A DNA stretch of 64,000 nt from Roseibacillus sp. (lineage in GTDB: Bacteria; Verrucomicrobiota; Verrucomicrobiia; Verrucomicrobiales; Akkermansiaceae), in assembly GCA_022448985.1 (NCBI GenBank), contig JAKVCR010000016.1, forward strand, positions 62,001-126,000, written 5' to 3'. Made by a program: the position numbers and the translations under genes. The notes under the pieces were generated by a model, which was given only the letters and a program-made list of their open reading frames with translations, was not told the DNA's origin and searched no databases. Of this stretch, positions 29,470-38,251 are shown piece by piece; within the stretch, counting starts at the first letter, position 1; every line of letters starts with the position of its first letter.

Positions 29470-30186
29470 GTGCCAACCCTCATCGAAGCTGCCGACCAGC
29501 TGCGCAGGACGCTCCAACCGCTCGCCTTCTCCGCCCCGGTGACCCACACCTACAACCCCCTGGACTACGCCTGGGACCGGCACTGCGACTACCTCAAGCG
29601 CTTCGGGAAGGGTCGCAAACGCGTTCTCCTCCTCGGCATGAATCCGGGACCCTTCGGGATGGCCCAGACCGGTGTCCCCTTTGGCGAAATCTCCTCCGTC
29701 CGCGATTGGATGGGAATCTCCGGGCCCGTAGGAAAGCCCGATCCCGAACACCCCAAGCGCCCCATCACCGGGTTTAACTGCAAACGCTCGGAAGTGAGTG
29801 GCCGACGCCTCTGGAGCCTCTTCGCAGGTCGTTTCCCGGATCCGGAAGATTTCTTTGCCGATCACTTCGTGGCCAACTACTGCCCCCTCGTCTGGATGAA
29901 GGAGACCGGCGCCAACCTGACCCCAGACAAGATTCCTGCCGCAGACATGAGCCCCGTAAATGAGGCCTGCCTCACACATCTCCGTGCAATCGTCGAGCTC
30001 CTTGAGCCGCAGTATCTCATCGGGGTCGGCGCCTACGCCGAAAAGCAGCTGGCAGGCACGGGGATGGATTCCCGGTCCGGGAACACTATCGGCAAGATCC
30101 TCCACCCCAGTCCCGCCTCGCCCGCCGCCAACAAGGACTGGGCTGGAACAGCCACCCGACAATTGGAAGAGCTCGGGATCTGGTAG
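29470..30186 (+). CDS. SMUG1-type (family 3) uracil-DNA glycosylase
   Basis: LLLGMNPGPFGMAQTGVPFGEISSVRDWMGI, HPKRPITGFNCKRSEVSGRRLW. Confidence 0.88.
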   Translation: MPTLIEAADQLRRTLQPLAFSAPVTHTYNPLDYAWDRHCDYLKRFGKGRKRVLLLGMNPGPFGMAQTGVPFGEISSVRDWMGISGPVGKPDPEHPKRPITGFNCKRSEVSGRRLWSLFAGRFPDPEDFFADHFVANYCPLVWMKETGANLTPDKIPAADMSPVNEACLTHLRAIVELLEPQYLIGVGAYAEKQLAGTGMDSRSGNTIGKILHPSPASPAANKDWAGTATRQLEELGIW

Positions 30187-30332
30187 CCATATAAGAAGCG
30201 CCTCCAAAGGCTGCCTTGCCCAGCAACCACGGCAATCACCGGTGCTATCTGCCAGGAGGGCCAGGAAACTCCGGAGCCCCTGGCACCCTAAATGGAGCAG
30301 ACATTACCGGGGGAATGCGGCATACTCACCCA

Positions 30333-31520
30333 ATGATCACGGATGCAATTTCCCGACGGAGCATCCTCCGCACCACCCTGGGCACTGCAACCTGCCTCGG
30401 ACTTGAATCGGGGCTCTCCCCCGCGGCGGCGCCCGACACGCGACCGGCTTACACGGGTCCCAACGTTATGATCATAAGGTTCGGCGGGGGTGTGAGACGT
30501 CGGGAAACCATCGACCCCCAACACACCTACTCGCCCTTTCTCTGCAGGGAGCTCACCCGGCGGGGCACGCTTTTCAAGGACATGTCGATCGACCGATTCC
30601 GCAATATCAACACGAGCCACGGGGAAGGCACCCTTCATATCCTCACCGGGAAGTACGACAACTTCAGAGACGTCAACGACACGTTCCTCGGAGAGCGCTT
30701 TGAGGCCAAGGTCCCCACCGTTTTCGAGTATCTGCGCAAGGCCTATGCCGTAGCAGAACATGAAACGCTCATCATCAACGGGGAGGATCGCACCTCCGAG
30801 GAGTTCTATTCGTTCAGCAATCACCATCTCTTCGGGGCAAACTTCAAATCCGAAACCCTCTCGCTCTACCGTTACAAGGTGTGGCTTCTGGACCAGCAGA
30901 TCCGGGAAGGCCACTGGAATGGCCCGCAACTCGAGAAGAAGAAGGCCGAACTCAACAAGATGCGCTCGCTTGACTACAGGACCCGGGGCCGCACCAGGCA
31001 ACACGAGAAGCTTCACGACTTCTGGGCCCGCTGGAAGCAGCACTACGGCAGTGACGGATTCATCAATCCGCGTGGCGACCGGCTCCTGACCGAACTTTGC
31101 CTGTGGAGCATGAGACATCTCCAACCACGACTCCTGATGATAAACTACAATGATCCCGATTACGTCCACTGGGGAAACAAGAACCACTACACCCGGGGCA
31201 TCTCCATCATTGACCAGGGATTGAAGCAGCTCGTCACCGGCATCGAGGCGGATCCATTCTATCGCGACAACACGGTCTGCGTTGTTGTCCCGGACTGCGG
31301 CCGCGACAACAATCGCCTTGTAGCAGTCCCCTACCAGCATCACTTCGGCTCAAAATCTTCACACCAGATCTGGACGCTCATCTTCGGGCCCGGTGTTCCC
31401 CGCAACAAGGTGGTCGACCGCCCGGTGGACCAGATCTCAGTCGCGGCAACCGTCGGTCACTACATGAACATGCCCACCCGGTTTGCCGAAGGCCCCCCCC
31501 TCACGGAAGCCATCGCGTAA
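30333..31520 (+). CDS. Tat-exported alkaline-phosphatase-superfamily protein (sulfatase/DUF1501-like, divergent)
   Basis: SRRSILRTTLG Tat-like signal; NVMIIRFGGGVRRRETIDP; VVVPDCGRDNN; FGPGVPRNKVVDRPVDQISVAATVGHYM. Confidence 0.6.
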   Translation: MITDAISRRSILRTTLGTATCLGLESGLSPAAAPDTRPAYTGPNVMIIRFGGGVRRRETIDPQHTYSPFLCRELTRRGTLFKDMSIDRFRNINTSHGEGTLHILTGKYDNFRDVNDTFLGERFEAKVPTVFEYLRKAYAVAEHETLIINGEDRTSEEFYSFSNHHLFGANFKSETLSLYRYKVWLLDQQIREGHWNGPQLEKKKAELNKMRSLDYRTRGRTRQHEKLHDFWARWKQHYGSDGFINPRGDRLLTELCLWSMRHLQPRLLMINYNDPDYVHWGNKNHYTRGISIIDQGLKQLVTGIEADPFYRDNTVCVVVPDCGRDNNRLVAVPYQHHFGSKSSHQIWTLIFGPGVPRNKVVDRPVDQISVAATVGHYMNMPTRFAEGPPLTEAIA

Positions 31521-31616
31521 GATCCCGGGATGATCGCCCCTGCAGCCACAGCCAACAGTTCTTCCTGCCCGCCGCAGGTGCAGAAGAGCCGAATCTCGCA
31601 ATCCTGAATCCCCTTC

Positions 31617-32813
31617 ATGGGCTCCTCTTCCTTCTCATCTCCGGCGGAAGCAACGGCACAGGGATTGCCGCCGCCAGTCCCAGTGCCCAGGGTGCTCCCG
31701 GCTCCCCTCCGTCTTCTGGTTGCCACAGGCCGGATCTTCAAGTCGTGGCTCTTCGCAACCCTGGCCTGCATGAGCATTCCCCTCGCAATCCTCTTCGCGG
31801 GCTGGACCTACCGCCTGGTACAGCGCAGGACACACAAGCTCTGGGCAACTCTCCTCGGTGGGGAACCCGACAGCCGGAGACCCCTGCCGCGGTGGTTTCT
31901 GTCCGAGCGCTTCGGAGAACCTCTCTCTGCCACAAAGGGATCCGCCTTCCGCTTCCGAGTCGCCGGAATCGTTCGTGTCTTGTTCGGCTCACTCGGAACA
32001 AACCTGAAAACCGGGTTCCTCATTACCTTCAATTCCTTCCTGGTCACCCTGCCCGGCGGATTAATCATGATGTTCTCCTGGTACTCGGGTTGGGACAACT
32101 CCTTCAACAAGGGCTACGAACAAGCGGAAATCGGACCCCTCTGGGGTCTCATCGGGATCTTCCTGTTCATGGCGGCAATGACCTACATTCCCATCGCCCA
32201 GGCCCGTCAGGCCATAACCGGCTCGGCCCGGGCATTCTGGTCCTCCCGCAAAGTCCGCGACGTCATCCGGGCCCGACCAGTGACCTGCCTCGCCCTCAGT
32301 GGCGGCTACACTTTTCTGGGCGCGATCTTCATGGTCGCGGTGATTGCCCTCGCATTCGTCGGGAACGGCGATTCGTTCGAGGAGAAATCCAGTGCTGAAA
32401 TTATTTCTTACCTTAACGTTTATTATTTCTTCTGGGCCGCCTTCTTTATCGTCCCCGGATTTGTCGTGCTGAAGCTTATCGCAGGTCGCATTTACGCGAG
32501 TGCATCCTATGACGCAATTATCACTTCCCGCTGGAAAAAGGATGAGGTCACGGACAGCGAGCAAAAGATATTCAAACACGCACAGGTTGCAGAAAAGCCT
32601 CCCGCCTTGCCGGGGTTGATGCGAACCAGCCTCACCGCTTTCTCTTTTATTGGTCGCCTCCTCCTGCGTGCCACGACCTTTCTTCTTTTACTCCTTCTCG
32701 CCCTCGAGCTCTATGTCGCACAGTTTTTCACCTTTGAACCCGCCACCAACTGGCTTCGCCAGCCGATGGTGCAGCTGCCATGGTATCGTTCGATCCCGAA
32801 ACACCTGGAATAG
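31617..32813 (+). CDS. multi-pass membrane protein of unknown function
   Basis: several hydrophobic segments; family not recognised. Confidence 0.55.
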   Translation: MGSSSFSSPAEATAQGLPPPVPVPRVLPAPLRLLVATGRIFKSWLFATLACMSIPLAILFAGWTYRLVQRRTHKLWATLLGGEPDSRRPLPRWFLSERFGEPLSATKGSAFRFRVAGIVRVLFGSLGTNLKTGFLITFNSFLVTLPGGLIMMFSWYSGWDNSFNKGYEQAEIGPLWGLIGIFLFMAAMTYIPIAQARQAITGSARAFWSSRKVRDVIRARPVTCLALSGGYTFLGAIFMVAVIALAFVGNGDSFEEKSSAEIISYLNVYYFFWAAFFIVPGFVVLKLIAGRIYASASYDAIITSRWKKDEVTDSEQKIFKHAQVAEKPPALPGLMRTSLTAFSFIGRLLLRATTFLLLLLLALELYVAQFFTFEPATNWLRQPMVQLPWYRSIPKHLE

Positions 32814-32846
32814 AAGAGCTTTCCCCGCCCTCAACCGGTTCCTTCC

Positions 32847-34535
32847 TTAACGCAGGAGGTTCCAGGCACTTACCAGCGCCTTGAGGCCTGCCATCTCGAT
32901 GGAAGGGTCGACTCCTGCGCCCCAGACCAGCCGTCCGTCCTCGTGCTTGAGCTGGACATAGGCTGCCGCATCGGAACTCGATCCATCCCGCAGAGCATGA
33001 GAACGATAGTCGGTGAGGACGAAATCCTTGTGGCCGTCCTCTTCGAGCGCGTGCACAAAGGCATTGATGGGGCCGTTGCCCAGTCCCACGATCTGACATT
33101 TCTCCCCGTTGAGAAGAACGTCCGCCCGGCACCGCACCGTTCCTCGCTCGCCCGTCTGCTGGTCGAGCTCGTAGTCAATCACATGCAGCGGCTCGCCCAC
33201 GTTGGCGAAATACTTGAAGAAGGCATCCTTCACCTCCGCGGGAGTGAGTTCCCGCCCCAGCTGATCGGCGAGGTCATAGGTTTTCTTCCCCACCTGGGGG
33301 TGCATGGTCTTGGGAACATCGAATCCGTATTCACGGTCGAGAATGTAGGCCACCCCTCCTTTTCCTGACTGGGAGTTAATCCGGATAATCGCCTCATAGC
33401 TGCGGCCGATGTCCTCCGGATCAATGGTCAGGTAGGGCACGCCCCACCTGGTCACTTCCCCGCCCTCCTCTGCCTCCTCCTTGCGACGCCGGTCAAAACC
33501 CTTCTTGATGGCATCCTGGTGGCTCCCCGAGAAGGCTGTGAACACCAGCTCCCCCGCGTAGGGCTGACGGTCGGGAACCTCCATCCGCGTGGTCCGCTCA
33601 TAAACCTCCCGGATCCGCGGCAGGTCGGTGAAGTCGAGCCCGGTTTCGATCCCGTGGCTGTTCATGTTCAGAGCCGCAATCACGATGTCCAGGTTTCCGG
33701 TCCGTTCGCCATTCCCAAAAAGGGTGCCCTCCACCCGGTCGGCTCCGGCCAGCAGACCCAGTTCGGTGGCTGCAATCCCGGTTCCCCGGTCGTTGTGGGT
33801 GTGTAACGAGACGTGCACACTCTCCCGATTCTTCACATTGCGGCAGAACCACTCGATCTGGTCCGCGTGAATGTTGGGGGTCGTCCACTCCACGGTCGCG
33901 GGGAGGTTGAGGATAGCCGGCTTCTCCGGGGTGGGCTCCCATACATCCATGACCGCCTCGCAAACCTCCAACGCATACTCAAGCTCGGTGTCGGAGAACG
34001 ACTCCGGTGAATACTCGAGATCGATGTTGGTGTCCGGAACGCTGGGAATCAATTCCTTCACTATTCTTGCGCCATCAACCGCAATCTTCCTGATGTCCTC
34101 ACGACTGGCATCGCTGAAGGTGACCCGCCGCTGGAGAGGCGAGGTGGAATTGTACATGTGCACGATGGCATTCTTCACCCCGTCAAGCGCCTCAAAAGTG
34201 CGGCGGATCAGATGCTCACGGGCCTGCACCAGCACCTGCACCTGCACCTCATCGGGAATGCGTTTATCCTCCACCAGGCGACGCAGGAAATTGAACTCGG
34301 TATCGGAAGCCGAGGGGAACCCGACCTCAATCTGCCTGAACCCTACTCCCACGAGGAGCTCGAACATTTCCAGCTTCTCTTCCACGCTCATGGGGACGGG
34401 CAGGGCCTGGTTCCCATCCCGGAGATCAACCGAACACCAGATGGGCGCCCTGGTGATCGCACGGTCCGGCCATTGCCGATCCGTAAGGCCGACCTCGGGG
34501 AAGGGTCGATACTTTCGGATATTCTGGGTGTTCAT
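32847..34535 (-). CDS. leuA: 2-isopropylmalate synthase (long form)
   Basis: MNTQNIRKYRPFPEVGLTDRQWPDRAITRAPIWCSVDLRDGNQALPVPMSVEEKLEMF; C-terminal LeuA allosteric domain. Confidence 0.95.
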   Translation of the reverse strand: MNTQNIRKYRPFPEVGLTDRQWPDRAITRAPIWCSVDLRDGNQALPVPMSVEEKLEMFELLVGVGFRQIEVGFPSASDTEFNFLRRLVEDKRIPDEVQVQVLVQAREHLIRRTFEALDGVKNAIVHMYNSTSPLQRRVTFSDASREDIRKIAVDGARIVKELIPSVPDTNIDLEYSPESFSDTELEYALEVCEAVMDVWEPTPEKPAILNLPATVEWTTPNIHADQIEWFCRNVKNRESVHVSLHTHNDRGTGIAATELGLLAGADRVEGTLFGNGERTGNLDIVIAALNMNSHGIETGLDFTDLPRIREVYERTTRMEVPDRQPYAGELVFTAFSGSHQDAIKKGFDRRRKEEAEEGGEVTRWGVPYLTIDPEDIGRSYEAIIRINSQSGKGGVAYILDREYGFDVPKTMHPQVGKKTYDLADQLGRELTPAEVKDAFFKYFANVGEPLHVIDYELDQQTGERGTVRCRADVLLNGEKCQIVGLGNGPINAFVHALEEDGHKDFVLTDYRSHALRDGSSSDAAAYVQLKHEDGRLVWGAGVDPSIEMAGLKALVSAWNLLR

Positions 34536-34592
34536 GGTTCGGTTCGTTGGTGTTGATCTTTTGTCAGGGCCTTGGCAAGCGCATTGGGCATA

Positions 34593-34701
34593 GTCCACCC
34601 CGAAACCCGGGAAACAGAAGTTGGACCAATACACATATGAACCCGGACTAGCGTCCGAGTCGCAGCACGAGAAGAAGAAGCGCCGTGGTCCAATTGCTCA
34701 T
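34593..34701 (-). promoter_or_regulatory. candidate leuA attenuator/leader RNA
   Basis: Leu-rich leader ORF plus 8-bp inverted repeat 34621-34628/34686-34693 competing with downstream hairpin 34593-34597/34622-34626. Confidence 0.55.
34648..34701 (-). CDS. candidate leu leader peptide MSNWTTALLLLVLRLGR (not in ORF track)
   Basis: direct translation: 17 codons, 6 Leu including CTT CTT CTT CTC, stop TAG, upstream of leuA on the same strand. Confidence 0.6.
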   Translation of the reverse strand: MSNWTTALLLLVLRLGR

Positions 34702-34854
34702 GGGTGGCACAACTCGCACGAGGCGAGCGCCCTGTCGAGGGAAAAGGATTACCCCCTTCCGCCGCCTCCCAAGGTGCCTGGAGGATCAAATTTCCCTTAG
34801 AGAATCCCGAAAACTCCCGCTTTCATTGCCTGTCGCCTTGCCGAACGGTCCGCC

Positions 34855-35694
34855 ATGCCCTTGCGTAAGGCCCTCCCCCGCCTTTTGCTCATGAATGATC
34901 CCGCTCGTCGTCGCACCTCGGACCTCATCAGGGATTGCCAACGCGTGCTGGTAGCCTTCTCTGGCGGAATCGACAGCACGCTCGTCCTCCGACTCGCCTA
35001 TCAGGAACTGGGTCAAAACGCGGTGGCCGTCACCGCGGTCTCGCCAAGCCTGGCCCGCAGCGACCTGGAAGCATCCCAGGACATCGCGCGTGAAATCGGA
35101 GCGACCCATGAACTGATCACGAGCAGTGAAACCGAGGATCCCCGCTACCAACGCAACGACCCCCAACGCTGCTACTTCTGCAAGAGCAACGTCTACCAAT
35201 CCCTTATCGACTACGCCGGCCGGGAGGGCTTCCCCTGGATCCTCGACGGCACTAACGCCGACGATCTCGGGGATCACCGGCCCGGCCTGCGGGCTGCCCG
35301 GGAACACGGTGTCCGTAGCCCCCTCCAGGAAGCTGGCATCGGAAAAGAGGCCATCCGGACCTGGGCCCGTGAGCTGGGCCTCTCTAACTGGAACCGCCCC
35401 GCCAATGCCTGCCTTTCTTCCCGGGTTCCCTACGGATCGGAGGTCACTCCCGAGAAACTGGCCCAGATCGAACAGGCCGAGGCCGCACTGCGCAAGCTGG
35501 GTTTCCGCGAGCTGCGAGTCCGCCATCACGACCAGGTCGCCCGCATTGAGGTGGGCAGGGACGAGCTCCCCCGGGCGGTAGAGCACGGCGAACACATCAT
35601 CTCCGCCATGAAGAAAGCAGGGTTTCCCTATGCGACCCTCGACCTCGCCGGATTCCGTTCCGGCAGTATGAATGACACCCTCAGGAAGAAATGA
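34855..35694 (+). CDS. larE: ATP-dependent sacrificial sulfur transferase LarE (possible start 34891)
   Basis: VLVAFSGGIDSTLVLRLAYQ, CYFCKSNVYQSL, ILDGTNADDLGDHRPG, NACLSSRVPYG. Confidence 0.92.
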   Translation: MPLRKALPRLLLMNDPARRRTSDLIRDCQRVLVAFSGGIDSTLVLRLAYQELGQNAVAVTAVSPSLARSDLEASQDIAREIGATHELITSSETEDPRYQRNDPQRCYFCKSNVYQSLIDYAGREGFPWILDGTNADDLGDHRPGLRAAREHGVRSPLQEAGIGKEAIRTWARELGLSNWNRPANACLSSRVPYGSEVTPEKLAQIEQAEAALRKLGFRELRVRHHDQVARIEVGRDELPRAVEHGEHIISAMKKAGFPYATLDLAGFRSGSMNDTLRKK

Positions 35695-36449
35695 GCCCCG
35701 AGCGCATTGAGAAACTGCTCAAGCAGGTTGCTGCCGGGGAGGTTTCCACTACAGAAGCCCTCGACAAACTGCGGGATCTGCCCTTCAGCGAGCTCGCTCA
35801 TACCACCCTCGATACCCACCGCGAACTACGCCAAGGCACTCCCGAGGTCGTCTATGGTGCAGGCAAGAGCGTGGAGCAACTGGTGGAGATTCTCGACCGG
35901 ATCTTCCAGTCCCACCAGCGCGCCCTCGCTACCCGGGTCAATCGGCGCAAGGCCCGCGCAGTGCAGGAGGCCCTGCCGGAAGCCAATTACAACAGCCTCT
36001 CCCGCCTTCTCACCCTCGGGGACCGCCCCGAGGCCCCGGCCCAGCCCTATGCGGTGGTGGCCTGTGCGGGCACTTCCGATCTTTCCGTGGCCGAGGAAGC
36101 CTCCCAGACCCTTGAGTTCCTCGGTCACCGCGTGGAGCGCCTCACAGACGTCGGCGTGGCCGGCCTTCATCGCCTGTTCGACAAGCTGGAGAAACTCCGC
36201 GGAGCACGCGTAATCCTCAGTGTGGCGGGGATGGAGGGCGCTCTCACCAGTGTAATCGGCGGGCTGGTAGCCTGCCCGGTCATCGGTATTCCCACCAGCG
36301 TGGGATACGGGGTCTCGCGGGGCGGGGAAACCGCCCTGCACGCCATGTTGTCCTCCTGCGCCTCCGGGGTGGCGGTGGTCAACATCGACAACGGGTTCGG
36401 GGCCGCCATGGTCGCCCGCGCAATCATGCGGACCGACCCCTCCGAGTGA
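35691..36449 (+). CDS. larB: nickel pincer cofactor biosynthesis protein LarB
   Basis: PEVVYGAGKSVEQLVEIL, AGTSDLSVAEEA, GMEGALTSVIGGLVACPVIGIPTSVGYG; overlaps larE by 4 nt. Confidence 0.93.
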   Translation: MSPERIEKLLKQVAAGEVSTTEALDKLRDLPFSELAHTTLDTHRELRQGTPEVVYGAGKSVEQLVEILDRIFQSHQRALATRVNRRKARAVQEALPEANYNSLSRLLTLGDRPEAPAQPYAVVACAGTSDLSVAEEASQTLEFLGHRVERLTDVGVAGLHRLFDKLEKLRGARVILSVAGMEGALTSVIGGLVACPVIGIPTSVGYGVSRGGETALHAMLSSCASGVAVVNIDNGFGAAMVARAIMRTDPSE

Positions 36450-36503
36450 GGGTGGACCGGGTTGAGGCTTTCCTTCCCCTCCATTCCCCGTTCCAATCGG
36501 TCC

Positions 36504-37730
36504 ATGCGCACGGCCTACTTCGACTGTATCGCGGGAGCGAGCGGGGATATGCTGCTGGGAGCTCTGGTGGATGCCGGGCTGCCCGCCCCCCGGCTGGAGA
36601 CAGAGCTCGCCAAGCTCCACCTCAAGGACTTCCACCTCCACATCGGTCGCGTCTCAAAGAATGCCTTCAGCGCCGTCAAGGTGGATGTCCATGTCCACGA
36701 CGACGCCCCGGAGCGCCATCTTGCCGACATCCGCAAGGTGGTGGAGGACAGCGATCTCTCTGATCATGTGAAGGAACGCGCGATCCGCATCTTCACCCGC
36801 ATCTGCGAGGCAGAGGCGGCAATCCATGATTCCACGGTCGACAAGGTCCACCTCCACGAAGTGGGCGGGGTCGATGCCATCGTTGATGTCTGCGGCACCC
36901 TTGCCGGTCTGGAAGCTCTCGGGATTGAACAGGTCCAGGTTTCGCCCTTTCCCCTGGGCCGCGGGTTCGTGACAGGAGCCCACGGCCAGATTCCCCTGCC
37001 AGCCCCCGCCGCCCTCGCCCTCATGAAAGGCTGTCCGGTTGCAGGCACCCGCATTGATGCCGAACTGGTCACCCCCACCGGGGCCGCCATTCTCTCGGAA
37101 GTGGCTGACAGCTTCGGGCCCATTCCCGCCCTGGCCCTCGATGCGATCGGATACGGCGCAGGCAGCAACGATCTCGAGATCCCCAACGTCCTGCGTCTCA
37201 TCCTCGGGGATGCGATGGGCACCTCTGGACTCCTCACCGAGACCCTCATACAACTGGAAACCAACCTCGACGATGAATCGCCGGAACTCGTGGGCCACCT
37301 CGCGGGCCACCTGATGGAAACTGGGGCGCTCGACGTTTCCGTCATTCCGGCCCAGATGAAAAAGGGCCGCCCCGGAGTCCTGCTCCAGGTCCTCGCCAAG
37401 CCCCAGCATGCTGATGCGCTTGAGCATCTCCTCTTCCACGAGAGTTCCACCCTCGGGGTGCGCCGCCAGGAAGTCCAACGGGACTCCCTTCCCCGCCGGA
37501 GCGAGGCCCTCGACACCAAGTTTGGCAAGATCCGGGTCAAGATCGCCACTCTTCCGGGAGGGCAGTCCCGCGTCACCCCGGAGTACGACGACTGCCGGGA
37601 GGCTGCCGGCAAGAGCGGAACCCCGCTCCGGGAAATTTACGATCAGGTCAGACATGAAGCTGCCCACGCCCTGAATCTCCCTCACTCCCACGGGCATGAT
37701 CCTTCCCATGATCACGACCATCACCACTAG
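36504..37730 (+). CDS. larC: nickel insertion protein LarC, His-rich C-terminus
   Basis: TAYFDCIAGASGDMLLGALVDAG, HLHEVGGVDAIVDVCG, LETNLDDESPELVGHL; tail HSHGHDPSHDHDHHH. Confidence 0.93.
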   Translation: MRTAYFDCIAGASGDMLLGALVDAGLPAPRLETELAKLHLKDFHLHIGRVSKNAFSAVKVDVHVHDDAPERHLADIRKVVEDSDLSDHVKERAIRIFTRICEAEAAIHDSTVDKVHLHEVGGVDAIVDVCGTLAGLEALGIEQVQVSPFPLGRGFVTGAHGQIPLPAPAALALMKGCPVAGTRIDAELVTPTGAAILSEVADSFGPIPALALDAIGYGAGSNDLEIPNVLRLILGDAMGTSGLLTETLIQLETNLDDESPELVGHLAGHLMETGALDVSVIPAQMKKGRPGVLLQVLAKPQHADALEHLLFHESSTLGVRRQEVQRDSLPRRSEALDTKFGKIRVKIATLPGGQSRVTPEYDDCREAAGKSGTPLREIYDQVRHEAAHALNLPHSHGHDPSHDHDHHH

Positions 37731-37813
37731 GGCCTGAGGTTGAGGGTTCAAGGAGGCCGTTCCGCTGTTCCATTTTCCCGTTTCCTCCCCCCTGTCGCGG
37801 TGTAGCATCAGGC

Positions 37814-38182
37814 GTGCTCCAGATCGTATTCAACGAGATCAGTGCGGCCGAGATCTCCCGGCTCGGCACCCTGGAACAACTTGAACTCCTCGACGAGTTT
37901 CAGGTGAGCGAGGACGACCTTGCCCACCTGGGGGATGAGCGCTTCGGCAGGATTGAGAGGGATGGCAAGACGCTCTACCGGTTCCGCTCCCGTGACTGGC
38001 GCTTTTACTTCGAAGTGCTCGACGACCATGTGAAAGTCCACCGCGTCCTCCACAAGAACACCTTTCAGGACTTCATCTTCCGCTCCAAACTCCCCTTCGG
38101 TGCGGAAGACGAGGAACTCGCGCAATCCAAGCAGTTCTGGCGCCTCATCGACGAAGGACGCAATGCAAGACCGAGCGCCTGA
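37814..38182 (+). CDS. small RelE/ParE-fold-like protein
   Basis: GTG start; LYRFRSRDWRFYFEVLDDHVKVHRVLHKNTFQDFIFR resembles the RelE core. Confidence 0.5.
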   Translation: MLQIVFNEISAAEISRLGTLEQLELLDEFQVSEDDLAHLGDERFGRIERDGKTLYRFRSRDWRFYFEVLDDHVKVHRVLHKNTFQDFIFRSKLPFGAEDEELAQSKQFWRLIDEGRNARPSA

Positions 38183-38251
38183 CGAAGGGCCCCGGCCTGA
38201 AAACAGAGCCCTGGACCCCAGTGCCTCGACCGCTGGAGGCGGGCGGGTACG

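Noticed and set aside
34532-34789. 85-aa ORF in the leuA upstream region
   Set aside because: No motif; a different frame from the Leu-rich leader, and it runs into leuA's start region.
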